From NCBI GenBank assembly GCA_017613485.1, contig JAGADS010000113.1, positions 1 to 5,921 on the forward strand: a DNA stretch of 5,921 nt. Reading direction: 5' to 3'. Each line of letters starts with the position of its first letter. Positions within the stretch are counted from its first letter, which is position 1. The DNA comes from Treponema sp. (GTDB lineage Bacteria > Spirochaetota > Spirochaetia > Treponematales > Treponemataceae). Of this stretch, positions 1-5,532 are shown one piece after another. A model generated the notes under the pieces. It searched no databases. It was not told where the DNA came from and was given only the letters and a program-made list of their open reading frames with translations. The position numbers and the translations under genes are program-made.

Positions 1-542
1 AGTATCATCTAGAATTTATCTTTTATGCCATAAAAGATTTTTCAGACGGTTATTACGATGAATATCTTAAGACCCTTTGGCTGCAATATAATTTTGTTGA
101 TATAAATATAATTGATTATTTTATTAAAGCAGATAAAGACCTTGCATTGGAAAACATAAAGAAAGCATTAGATAATTCAAACGAGTATTTTATGAATACA
201 GATTCTTTGGATTATATGATTAAAACCCTGTATGAAAATAATGTTGAACTTACAGATTCTTTTATAAGAGGAATAAAAAAAGATTCAGTTACAACATTTG
301 AAATCTACATGAATAATATTGGATGCATTCAAAGAGATGATGAAAAAATTATTGATGCGATGAAAACCAGATTGGAAACAGAAACTAACTCTTATGTAAC
401 TCTTCCATTATATGAATATTTGGTTTCACTAAATGACAAGTCAATTAATGACTATCTAATTAAGCTATACAAAAAGAAAAAAAGATCTTATACAAAGTGG
501 AGTTTACCGAACTACGAAGAGATTCTAAAGTCAATTAGATGA
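1..542 (+). CDS. Unrecognised helical protein, 5'-truncated by the window edge
   Basis: The frame is open from position 3 to the TGA at 540-542, about 179 residues, with no stop before it. The gene therefore very likely starts left of the window. A TTG at 147 could be read as a start, but it has no ribosome binding site and lies within continuous coding sequence, so I treat this as a C-terminal fragment. I do not recognise the family. The product is rich in Asn, Asp, Lys, Ile and Tyr and appears almost entirely alpha-helical. Short helix pairs recur (for example around DYFIKADKDLALENIKKAL and DYMIKTLYENN), which suggests a HEAT-like or other alpha-solenoid fold, but no repeat consensus can be fixed by eye. 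It ends with a basic patch (KLYKKKKRSYTKW). No signal peptide or membrane segment is visible in this part. It is AT-rich like the adjacent toxin locus and unlike the genes to the right, and it converges on the toxin gene with a 28-nt gap. Function unknown. Confidence 0.7.
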   Translation, partial: YHLEFIFYAIKDFSDGYYDEYLKTLWLQYNFVDINIIDYFIKADKDLALENIKKALDNSNEYFMNTDSLDYMIKTLYENNVELTDSFIRGIKKDSVTTFEIYMNNIGCIQRDDEKIIDAMKTRLETETNSYVTLPLYEYLVSLNDKSINDYLIKLYKKKKRSYTKWSLPNYEEILKSIR

Positions 543-576
543 AAATAAGACCGTAATGATGATAACTTTCTTATTT
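543..576. terminator. Possible weak bidirectional terminator between convergent genes
   Basis: AAATAAGA (543-550) and TCTTATTT (569-576) form an 8-bp inverted repeat around an 18-nt loop between the two convergent stop codons; the right arm includes the toxin stop codon. The stem is almost all A/T, and the following T-runs are short and interrupted on both strands. It could terminate both transcripts, but it is weak on sequence grounds. Confidence 0.3.
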
Positions 577-1059
577 ATTCCATGACTTGTATTTTTCTTC
601 AAGAAGCCTTAGATTGCAACATCTTTGTTTTATAATTTTATCATGTTCTGAAATATCTGATTCATTTGCGAAAATTAAATTTCTTAAAAGATTTGCAGTT
701 TTTAGAATAGCGTCTTCATCAGTCCTAATGAAATTATATTGATTTTGGAGTAAACGACGATATCTTAAATCCTGAATACCTGCGATATCAATTTCAATTA
801 ATGCTTCATCTAAAACTGGAATCATATTGTTAAAATTTATTGCTCCATATATGCCATTGTTAATTTTCCTAAAATCCTTACCATTCTTCATTTTCTTATG
901 TTTTGGTTTTGGAGAAGAAAAAGGCGCATAATATTTGATTGAATTTATTTCAAGAACAACACCTATATAGGGGCGTGATTGATTCTTATTTTCTGGAACT
1001 TTTGTATCGTATTGTCGTAGAAAAGATATGAAATCATCCCTAATATGATAAAATTTCAT
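571..1059 (-). CDS. toxN: ToxN/AbiQ-family type III toxin endoribonuclease
   Basis: A 162-residue protein resembling ToxN of Pectobacterium and AbiQ of Lactococcus, sequence-specific endoribonucleases that cut A-rich RNA and are held inactive by a repeat RNA. Family landmarks run in order: an N-terminal MKFYHI strand, DTKVP (residues 18-22), the RPYIGVVLEI core strand (29-38), the active-site segment YYAPFSSPK (43-51), INFNNMIPV (74-82), a helix with QYNFIR (107-112), and the C-terminal LRLLEEKYKSW (150-160). Ser49 and Lys51 align with the catalytic Ser53 and Lys55 of Pectobacterium ToxN, and the length matches the usual 160-190 residues. I chose the ATG at 1059 because GGAG (1068-1065) sits 5 nt upstream and the protein then begins exactly where homologues do. 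The frame stays open to an ATG at 1128, but those 23 extra codons translate the terminator and antitoxin RNA. The gene lies downstream of three tandem repeats and a terminator, the standard toxIN layout. It appears intact. Known roles are phage defence by abortive infection and plasmid or island stability; which applies here is unknown. Confidence 0.9.
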   Translation of the reverse strand: MKFYHIRDDFISFLRQYDTKVPENKNQSRPYIGVVLEINSIKYYAPFSSPKPKHKKMKNGKDFRKINNGIYGAINFNNMIPVLDEALIEIDIAGIQDLRYRRLLQNQYNFIRTDEDAILKTANLLRNLIFANESDISEHDKIIKQRCCNLRLLEEKYKSWNK

Positions 1060-1064
1060 TTTTA

Positions 1065-1068
1065 CTCC
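1065..1068 (-). promoter_or_regulatory. Ribosome binding site fixing the toxN start
   Basis: GGAG read on the minus strand, 5 nt before the ATG at 1059. It lies immediately after the terminator T-tract, so only transcripts that read through the terminator carry it. It decides between the 162-residue start and the spurious upstream ATG at 1128. Confidence 0.8.
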
Positions 1069-1099
1069 AAAAAATAAAAGGAGCCATTTCCGACTCCTT
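1069..1099 (-). terminator. Intrinsic terminator between antitoxin RNA and toxin gene
   Basis: On the minus strand AAGGAG (1099-1094) pairs with CTCCTT (1083-1078). The stem extends by a T-G wobble and a C-G pair to 8 bp, leaving a GGAAAT loop, and is followed by TTATTTTTT (1077-1069). A terminator in this position is characteristic of type III systems: most transcripts stop here and supply excess antitoxin RNA, while limited readthrough makes toxin mRNA. Confidence 0.85.
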
Positions 1100-1102
1100 C
1101 TT

Positions 1103-1118
1103 AAAAACTTTCGTTTTT
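1103..1118 (-). other. GAAA-tetraloop hairpin at the 3' end of the antitoxin RNA
   Basis: AAAAAC (1118-1113), loop GAAA (1112-1109) and GTTTTT (1108-1103) form a perfect 6-bp hairpin closed by a GNRA-type tetraloop. Its left arm contains the whole A-tract of the third repeat. It may cap the 3' end of the antitoxin precursor or hide that A-tract from the toxin. The pairing is seen in the sequence; the role is inferred. Confidence 0.5.
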
Positions 1119-1149
1119 GGGTTTTCATTTAATGGCAGAAACTCGCCGC
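1114..1149 (-). repeat. Antitoxin repeat 3 (36 nt)
   Basis: This copy starts GCGGCGAG and ends CCCAAAAA. Stem 1 is GGC (1147-1145) with GCC (1136-1134), a C-G replacement of the U-A pair in the other two copies. Stem 2 is GUUUC (1142-1138) with GAAAAC (1126-1121), which needs one bulged A. It is the most divergent copy, its A-tract has five rather than six A, and it overlaps the downstream hairpin. Confidence 0.8.
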
Positions 1150-1186
1150 TTTTTTAGTATTCCACTATATGGTAGGAATTCACCGC
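1150..1186 (-). repeat. Antitoxin repeat 2 (37 nt)
   Basis: This copy starts GCGGTGAA and ends TACTAAAAAA. Stem 1 is GGU (1184-1182) with ACC (1173-1171) around loop GAATTCCT. Stem 2 is AUUCC (1179-1175) with GGAAU (1163-1159), five Watson-Crick pairs and the cleanest of the three pseudoknots. Confidence 0.85.
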
Positions 1187-1224
1187 TTTTTTGGGGCTCC
1201 TTTACTATGGTAGAAGCTCACCTG
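1187..1224 (-). repeat. Antitoxin repeat 1 (38 nt)
   Basis: This copy starts CAGGTGAG and ends CCCCAAAAAA. Stem 1 is GGU (1222-1220) with ACC (1211-1209) around loop GAGCTTCT. Stem 2 is GCUUC (1217-1213) with GGAGC (1200-1196), five pairs with one G-U. The leading GC of the other copies is CA here. It begins at or very near the predicted transcription start. Confidence 0.82.
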
Positions 1225-1232
1225 ATATTTTT

Positions 1233-1261
1233 AATATAGCAATCTTTTCCTTTACTGTCAA
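1233..1261 (-). promoter_or_regulatory. Strong promoter of the toxI-toxN locus
   Basis: On the minus strand a perfect -35 box TTGACA (1261-1256) is followed by a 17-nt spacer and TATATT (1238-1233), with TG one base upstream of the -10 box (extended -10). The predicted start near 1226 is at the first repeat. A near-consensus sigma-70-type promoter fits the need to overproduce the antitoxin. It is divergent from the ttcA-like promoter. Confidence 0.85.
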
Positions 1262-1327
1262 GCAAAACTATGTGCTTACATAATACATATTAACCAAAAA
1301 ATTCCTCAACACAAAAACAAAAAATTA

Positions 1328-1336
1328 TGCTATACT
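1328..1336 (+). promoter_or_regulatory. Extended -10 promoter of the ttcA-like gene (leaderless)
   Basis: TGC (1328-1330) followed by TATACT (1331-1336) is a good extended -10 element. No -35-like hexamer exists at 16-18 nt spacing. The expected start, about 7 nt downstream, falls at 1343-1344, the first base of the coding sequence, so the mRNA would have no leader. Confidence 0.6.
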
Positions 1337-1343
1337 TTCACGC

Positions 1344-2054
1344 ATGGCACAGGCGAAATTATTCAGCATTATCGACAAAGCGGTGTATGATTATAAAATG
1401 ATAGAAAAGGGCGACAGGATTCTGATTGGGGCATCGGGCGGAAAAGATTCCACGGCTCTTGTTGAATATTTTGCAAACCGTGCCAGACGAAAGACCGATG
1501 ATTTTTCTTTTACTGCGATTCATATAGAAACAGATTTTGAAGGCTGCACTATGAGTCCGCGCCTAAGAGAACAGTTCAAGAGCTGGAATGTGGATGCCGT
1601 GAATTATTTTGTTGATGTGCAGAACCGCATAAAGGAAGGCCACAAGATGAACTGCTACTGGTGCTCCATGCAGAGACGTGGAGAGCTGATTTCTTATGCA
1701 CTGGAAAACGGCTACAACAAGATTGCACTGGGTCATCATCTGGACGATATCCTTGAGACGCTTTTGATGAACATGCTTTTTAAGGCAAAGCTTTTTACCA
1801 TGCCGCCTCGGCTTGAATACAAAAAATATCCGCTTACGATTATACGTCCTCTGTGCTATGCTGATGTCGAGACGATTAAGCAGCACGCTTCTGATTCAGG
1901 CTACATAAGCACGACATGTACATGCATGTATCAGGACAATTCAGGAAGAAAGGATGCCCGAGCAAGACTTCAGGCATTGACCCAGGGAGACCGCCGCTTA
2001 AAAGAGAAAATGTTCGAGTCGCTGAGGAACATCAACACGGAGTATCTGCCGTAA
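1344..2054 (+). CDS. ttcA: TtcA-like PP-loop tRNA thiolation protein
   Basis: A 236-residue ATP-pyrophosphatase of the TtcA/TilS superfamily. TtcA adenylates cytidine 32 of certain tRNAs and installs sulfur (2-thiocytidine) using a [4Fe-4S] cluster. The PP-loop SGGKDS is at residues 31-36, after a helix and MIEKGDRI that align with E. coli TtcA. The cluster region NCYWCSMQRRGEL (103-115) provides Cys104 and Cys107, and the third ligand would be Cys192 or Cys194 in TCTCMYQ. KIALGHHLDDILETLLMNM (126-144) and IRPL (167-170) are further family motifs. These favour TtcA over TilS. It is shorter than E. coli TtcA (about 311) and stops soon after the third-cysteine region, a compact form. The ATG at 1344 is the only usable start: the conserved helix needs it, and no ATG, GTG or TTG lies between it and the upstream in-frame stop at 1281. 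No Shine-Dalgarno precedes it. The tRNA target is inferred. Confidence 0.82.
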   Translation: MAQAKLFSIIDKAVYDYKMIEKGDRILIGASGGKDSTALVEYFANRARRKTDDFSFTAIHIETDFEGCTMSPRLREQFKSWNVDAVNYFVDVQNRIKEGHKMNCYWCSMQRRGELISYALENGYNKIALGHHLDDILETLLMNMLFKAKLFTMPPRLEYKKYPLTIIRPLCYADVETIKQHASDSGYISTTCTCMYQDNSGRKDARARLQALTQGDRRLKEKMFESLRNINTEYLP

Positions 2055-2056
2055 AC

Positions 2057-2061
2057 GGAGG
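2057..2061 (+). promoter_or_regulatory. Ribosome binding site of the EamA permease gene
   Basis: GGAGG ends 6 nt before the ATG at 2068 and starts 3 nt after the upstream stop codon. It is a canonical site, in contrast with its absence before the ttcA-like gene and tex, and it fits internal translation within a two-gene mRNA. Confidence 0.75.
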
Positions 2062-2067
2062 AAGAGA

Positions 2068-2934
2068 ATGCCAGGTAAAAATTTTAGCGGACACACAAAA
2101 GGAATCCTCTGCATAATTCTTGCGGCACTGGGATTCTCGCTGATGAGTTTTTTTGTCCGGCTTGCAGGGGACCTTCCTACCATGGAAAAGGCATTCTTCC
2201 GTAATCTTGTGGCGCTTTTTGTAGCACTGTTCGTTTTGATTGGCAACAGGGATTCTCTTGCCGTTCCCAAGGGTGCCGGGAGGCCTTTGTTCTTCCGATG
2301 CCTTTTTGGTTCAACTGCGATAATCGCAAACTTCTATGCAATCGACAGGATAGGGCTGGCTGACTCAAACATGCTCAACAAGCTTTCCCCGTTTTTTGCA
2401 ATTATTGTCTCAATTCCGCTCCTCAAGGAAAAACCAAGTTTCTTTGACATCATCTCTACCGTGATTGCCTTTATCGGTGCGCTTCTGATAATCCGTCCTA
2501 CCGCAAGCTTTACTTTTATCCCTGCCCTTATCGGTCTGTACGGTGGCTTTGGGGCTGGAACTGCTTATTCATTTGTCAGGCTTTTGGGAAAGAAAAACGT
2601 AAAGTCTACTATTATAATCTTTTATTTTTCAACATTCTCGTGCCTCATTACTTTGCCCTTCTTGATCTTTGACTTTGTGCCCATGACATGGCCTCAGTTT
2701 TTGTGCCTGATTGCCGCTGGGGTTTCCGCCGCCTTGGGACAGTTCGGTATTACAAACGCATACAAATTTGCACCCGCCAAGGACATCTCTGTGTTTGATT
2801 ATACCCAGGTGATTTTTGCGGCCTTGTGGGCATTCATTTTCTTTGGCGAGATTCCGGTGTTCCTGAGCGTAATCGGCTATATACTAATCATCGGTATAGC
2901 GGTCGTGCGCTGGCTGGGGCATAAGAAAGAATAA
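2068..2934 (+). CDS. EamA-domain (DMT superfamily) membrane transporter
   Basis: A 288-residue integral inner-membrane protein with about ten hydrophobic segments in two homologous EamA halves (roughly residues 12-143 and 153-284), the architecture and size of drug/metabolite transporter permeases. The first half starts with KGILCIILAALGFSLMSFFVRL. It carries a conserved FRN motif near residue 44 and the family signature of an IGLADSNMLNKLSPFFAII helix followed by LLKEKPS (about 96-124). The second half ends with DYTQVIFAALWAFIFFGEIP (244-263), also typical of EamA repeats, and a short basic tail. Substrate cannot be told from sequence; relatives export amino acids, S-adenosylmethionine, nucleotides or drugs. 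It begins 13 nt after the ttcA-like gene with a good ribosome binding site and no visible promoter of its own, so the two are probably co-transcribed. No clear terminator separates it from tex 47 nt downstream. Confidence 0.88.
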   Translation: MPGKNFSGHTKGILCIILAALGFSLMSFFVRLAGDLPTMEKAFFRNLVALFVALFVLIGNRDSLAVPKGAGRPLFFRCLFGSTAIIANFYAIDRIGLADSNMLNKLSPFFAIIVSIPLLKEKPSFFDIISTVIAFIGALLIIRPTASFTFIPALIGLYGGFGAGTAYSFVRLLGKKNVKSTIIIFYFSTFSCLITLPFLIFDFVPMTWPQFLCLIAAGVSAALGQFGITNAYKFAPAKDISVFDYTQVIFAALWAFIFFGEIPVFLSVIGYILIIGIAVVRWLGHKKE

Positions 2935-2943
2935 GCATACCTC

Positions 2944-2972
2944 TTTACCGAATCAACAAAAACCGTTAAAAT
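2944..2972 (+). promoter_or_regulatory. Probable tex promoter (near-leaderless)
   Basis: TTTACC (2944-2949), a 17-nt spacer and TAAAAT (2967-2972) give a moderate sigma-70-type promoter. The start expected near 2979 leaves at most a few bases before the ATG at 2982. No Shine-Dalgarno lies between, which fits leaderless translation. Confidence 0.5.
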
Positions 2973-2981
2973 ACCAGTCCT

Positions 2982-5360
2982 ATGGAATTTACACAAGAAC
3001 AAATTGATGGATTGACAGTTAATGAAGTCGAGATCATGAAGAAAATCGCTGACGAGCTGAACATTAAGGTGGCTCAGGTCAGTGCCGTTATCAGCTTGGT
3101 GCAGGAAGGCTGTACCATTCCTTTTATTGCCCGTTACCGCAAGGAAAAGCACGGTTCTCTGGATGAAGTGCAGGTTCGCGACTGTGACCACCTTTTCACT
3201 TCCTATAAAAACCTTGAGGACCGCCGTCTGGAGATTGTCCGCGGAATATTTGCACAGAACAAGCTTACCGACAGCCTGTACAATGCCGTGATGAACGCAA
3301 AGACGATGACCGAGCTTGAGGATCTGTGGGCTCCGTTCAAGAAAAAGAAGAAGACACGCGGTATGGTTGCCGCAGAAAAAGGCCTTGAGCCTCTTGCCGA
3401 TGCAATGCTTGAGCTTGACGACAAGGCTATCGAAGCCAAGGCAGCTGAATTCATAAAGACAGACAACGAGGATCCCGCCCTGAATGTAGAGACAGCCGAG
3501 GATGCACTTAAGGGAGCACAGGATATTATTGCAGAGCGTGTTTCACAGAACCCCGAGAACCGCACAGAGCTGCATGACCTATACATGGCAACCGGAAGCA
3601 TCATCACAAAGGGTATCGTGCCTGAGGGTCAGGATGCAGAGACCGCCGAGAAAACTTCTACATATAAGATGTACTGGGATTACTCAGAGCCGCTCAACCA
3701 GATAAAGCCCCACCGCATTCTTGCAATTAACCGTGCAGAGCGTGAGGGTGCACTGGAAGTAACCCTGGATGTAAGCGTTGACAGTGCAGTTGAAGAATTG
3801 TGCAAAAAACAGAAAATCAACAATAAATATCATAAGGATGCCATAGAGGATGGAGTTGTACGCCTGTTGAGCCCGGCAGTTTTGCGTGAGATCCGCAGCG
3901 ATGAATTTGACGAGGCAGATGAGCATGGAATCGGAGTATTCAGCGAAAACCTCAAGAACCTTCTTATGACACAGCCGATTAAGGGAAGCCGTGTTCTTGG
4001 AGTTGATCCTGGTATCCGCACTGGAACAAAATGTGCAGCCCTTGATGAAACCGGAAAATACCTGGGATATTTCCTTATCAAGCAGGTTACAGCCCCGGAC
4101 GCATCATACAATGCAGTTAAAGAGGCAATCAAGAAATACAACATTCAGATTGTGGCAGTGGGTAACGGTACAGGCAGCCAGGAGGTTCAGGCCATCGTAA
4201 GCAAGGTAATCAGCGAGAATTACCCGGACGTAAGCTATACTGTGGTTGATGAGTCTGGTGCATCAGTTTACTCTGCAAGTGACATTGCCCGCGACGAGTT
4301 CCCTGATCTTGACCTGACAATCCGTGGTGCAATAAGCATGGGCCGTCGTCTTCAGGACCCGTTGGCAGAGCTTGTAAAAATCGACCCCAAGGCTATCGGT
4401 GTAGGTCTTTACCAGCACGATGTAAACCAGAAAAAGCTCTCTGACACACTGGATGAGGTCGTAGGCTCTGTTGTCAACCAGGTTGGCGTTAACCTGAATA
4501 CAGCAAGTGCCTCTTTGCTCAAGTATGTCTCTGGAATCAACAGCTCCCTTGCAAAAAAGATTGTTGCATACCGCGATACAAACGGAAAAATCACAAGCCG
4601 TGAGGATCTTAAGAAGGTCTCAGGACTTGGACCAAAGGCATTTGAGCAGTGCGCAGGCTTCCTTAAGATTCCTGAAAGCACAAACCCGCTGGACAATACA
4701 TGGGTTCACCCTGAGAACTATCCTGTAGCAAGTGAGGTGTTGCCTCTTGTACAGAAGAACGAGAAGATTTCCGCTGACCTCAAGAAGACCCTGGAAGAAA
4801 AATACGGCATAGGTGAGACTACAATCAACGATATAATAGAAGAACTTGCAAAGCCAAACCGTGACCCGCGCGACGGATATCCTGCTCCAATCATGCAGAA
4901 GGGTGTCGTTAACTTTGAGGACCTTAAGATCGGCATGAAAGTTACCGGAAAAATCCGCAATGTCGTGGATTTCGGGGCATTTGTTGACATAGGCCTCCAC
5001 GAAACCGGCTTGATTCACGTAAGCGAATTGAGCGATGACTTTGTATCTGACCCGATGGAAGTGGTAAAAGTAGGCGACATTAAGGAGTTTACTATCATCG
5101 GCCTGGACACAGACCGCCGCAGAATCAGTCTGTCGCTTAAAAGTGATGCCGCAAACCGTCTTGCCTCTCCAACTGGAAGCGGTGCAGCTCCTTCAAGTGG
5201 CAAAAAACGCGTTGTTGTGGTCAAAAAAGGATCTGGGTCAGGCGACAGGAACCGTTCAAACGACAATCGTGGCGGACAAAGGCGTGAAAGGCAGAATTTT
5301 GGAAGTGACGACGGCATGAGGTACAATCCATTTGCCGAGCTTCTTAAAAACCGGAAATAA
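2982..5360 (+). CDS. tex: Tex, S1-domain RNA-binding transcription accessory protein
   Basis: A 792-residue cytoplasmic protein with the full Tex architecture, the bacterial relative of eukaryotic Spt6, a nucleic-acid-binding factor acting around RNA polymerase. In order: the N-terminal helical Tex domain including PFIARYRKEKHGSLDE (47-62) and ELEDLWAPFKKKKKTRG (111-127); a YqgF-type RNase H-like domain starting VLGVDPGIRTGTK (338-350) with NGTGSQE (395-401) and VVDESGASVYSAS (421-433); the DPLAELVKIDPKAIGVGLYQHDV block (459-481); tandem helix-hairpin-helix motifs (about 501-564); and an S1 domain (about 648-719) with DFGAFVDIGLHETGLIHVSEL. A Gly/Ser/Arg-rich basic tail (720-792) ending NPFAELLKNRK is longer than in E. 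coli Tex and may add RNA contacts. E. coli Tex aligns from about Met19 here, so a start at 3036 is possible, but 2982 is favoured by the promoter placed just before it. No frameshift or missing domain is seen. Confidence 0.95.
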   Translation: MEFTQEQIDGLTVNEVEIMKKIADELNIKVAQVSAVISLVQEGCTIPFIARYRKEKHGSLDEVQVRDCDHLFTSYKNLEDRRLEIVRGIFAQNKLTDSLYNAVMNAKTMTELEDLWAPFKKKKKTRGMVAAEKGLEPLADAMLELDDKAIEAKAAEFIKTDNEDPALNVETAEDALKGAQDIIAERVSQNPENRTELHDLYMATGSIITKGIVPEGQDAETAEKTSTYKMYWDYSEPLNQIKPHRILAINRAEREGALEVTLDVSVDSAVEELCKKQKINNKYHKDAIEDGVVRLLSPAVLREIRSDEFDEADEHGIGVFSENLKNLLMTQPIKGSRVLGVDPGIRTGTKCAALDETGKYLGYFLIKQVTAPDASYNAVKEAIKKYNIQIVAVGNGTGSQEVQAIVSKVISENYPDVSYTVVDESGASVYSASDIARDEFPDLDLTIRGAISMGRRLQDPLAELVKIDPKAIGVGLYQHDVNQKKLSDTLDEVVGSVVNQVGVNLNTASASLLKYVSGINSSLAKKIVAYRDTNGKITSREDLKKVSGLGPKAFEQCAGFLKIPESTNPLDNTWVHPENYPVASEVLPLVQKNEKISADLKKTLEEKYGIGETTINDIIEELAKPNRDPRDGYPAPIMQKGVVNFEDLKIGMKVTGKIRNVVDFGAFVDIGLHETGLIHVSELSDDFVSDPMEVVKVGDIKEFTIIGLDTDRRRISLSLKSDAANRLASPTGSGAAPSSGKKRVVVVKKGSGSGDRNRSNDNRGGQRRERQNFGSDDGMRYNPFAELLKNRK

Positions 5361-5449
5361 TGTCATTGTCGGACTTGCTTGTTTTCACAACGAAGTTTCG
5401 AGTGAGCTACGCTGCAAGTTGATCCGGCAATCTCTAAATGATTATGACA
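5361..5449. repeat. Long imperfect palindrome downstream of tex
   Basis: Outer arms TGTCAT (5361-5366) and ATGACA (5444-5449) enclose TTGTCGGA (5366-5373) pairing with TCCGGCAA (5423-5430), 8 bp with one G-T wobble; the shared T5366 can pair in only one of these helices. CTTGC (5374-5378) then pairs with GCAAG (5414-5418). Inside, TCAC (5385-5388) pairs with GTGA (5402-5405) around CGAAGTTTCG. No T-tract follows, so it is not a standard terminator. It may be a REP-like dispersed palindrome or a structure protecting the tex mRNA 3' end. Confidence 0.5.
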
Positions 5450-5465
5450 GGTCGTAACCTTATTC

Positions 5466-5532
5466 AATCTCCATTTTTTTATTAAATGGGCAAAAAATGC
5501 CGAATTTAATAGAAATATTGGAGATTTTTTTT
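5466..5532 (+). terminator. Strong intrinsic terminator after tex
   Basis: Nested arms AATCTCCA (5466-5473) with TGGAGATT (5519-5526), ATTAAAT (5481-5487) with ATTTAAT (5504-5510), and GGCA (5489-5492) with TGCC (5498-5501) around an A5 loop form one long hairpin. The T-run (5474-5480) and the A-rich segment (5511-5518) largely pair as well. A run of eight T (5525-5532) follows. It should end tex transcription and insulate the next gene. Confidence 0.85.

Larger units (their letters stand above)
1114..1226 (-). ncRNA. toxI: ToxI-type repeat RNA antitoxin (three repeats)
   Basis: Predicted RNA antitoxin of the type III system. Transcription should begin near 1226, about 7 nt after the -10 box, and run through three tandem repeats of 38, 37 and 36 nt, each ending in an A-tract (1192-1187, 1155-1150, 1118-1114). 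In the characterised ToxIN and AbiQ systems the toxin cuts its own precursor in such A-rich stretches. The released pseudoknot units then bind the toxin head to tail and block its active site. Each repeat here can form an H-type pseudoknot. Stem 1 is GGY/RCC around an 8-nt loop, and stem 2 pairs five bases of that loop with a segment just before the A-tract; both are supported by compensatory changes among the copies. Repeat number and length are close to those reported for toxIN and abiQ antitoxins. Exact 5' and 3' ends are estimates. The region has no convincing coding content. Confidence 0.87.

Noticed and set aside
147..149. TTG as the start of the first gene
   Set aside because: The frame is open to the left edge, the upstream residues have the same composition, and no Shine-Dalgarno precedes 147.
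1060..1128. N-terminal extension of the toxin (MKTQKRKF...) as real protein or signal sequence
   Set aside because: It is translated from antitoxin repeat 3, a hairpin and a terminator, has no ribosome binding site at 1128, and is absent from ToxN-family proteins.
1114..1224. Possible short CRISPR array, from three similar units with less similar segments between them
   Set aside because: The units are imperfect and similar segments vary with preserved pairing, there are no constant-length unique spacers and no cas genes, and a ToxN-family gene lies directly downstream. An RNA antitoxin explains it better.
1270..1281. ATGT-GCTT-ACAT dyad in the divergent intergenic region as an operator
   Set aside because: The arms are only 4 bp in AT-rich DNA and it overlaps neither promoter core, so chance is likely.
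1563..1886. Minus-strand open frame opposite the ttcA-like gene, and similar overlapping frames opposite or inside the EamA and tex genes
   Set aside because: They lie wholly or largely within well-supported genes, show no family motifs, and lack convincing ribosome binding sites. They are shadow frames.
2935..2981. Terminator between the EamA gene and tex
   Set aside because: No stem followed by a T-run is visible in these 47 nt, only promoter-like sequence.
3012..3017. Perfect TTGACA inside the start of tex as an internal -35 box
   Set aside because: No good -10 box lies 16-18 nt downstream, and the hexamer is in coding sequence.
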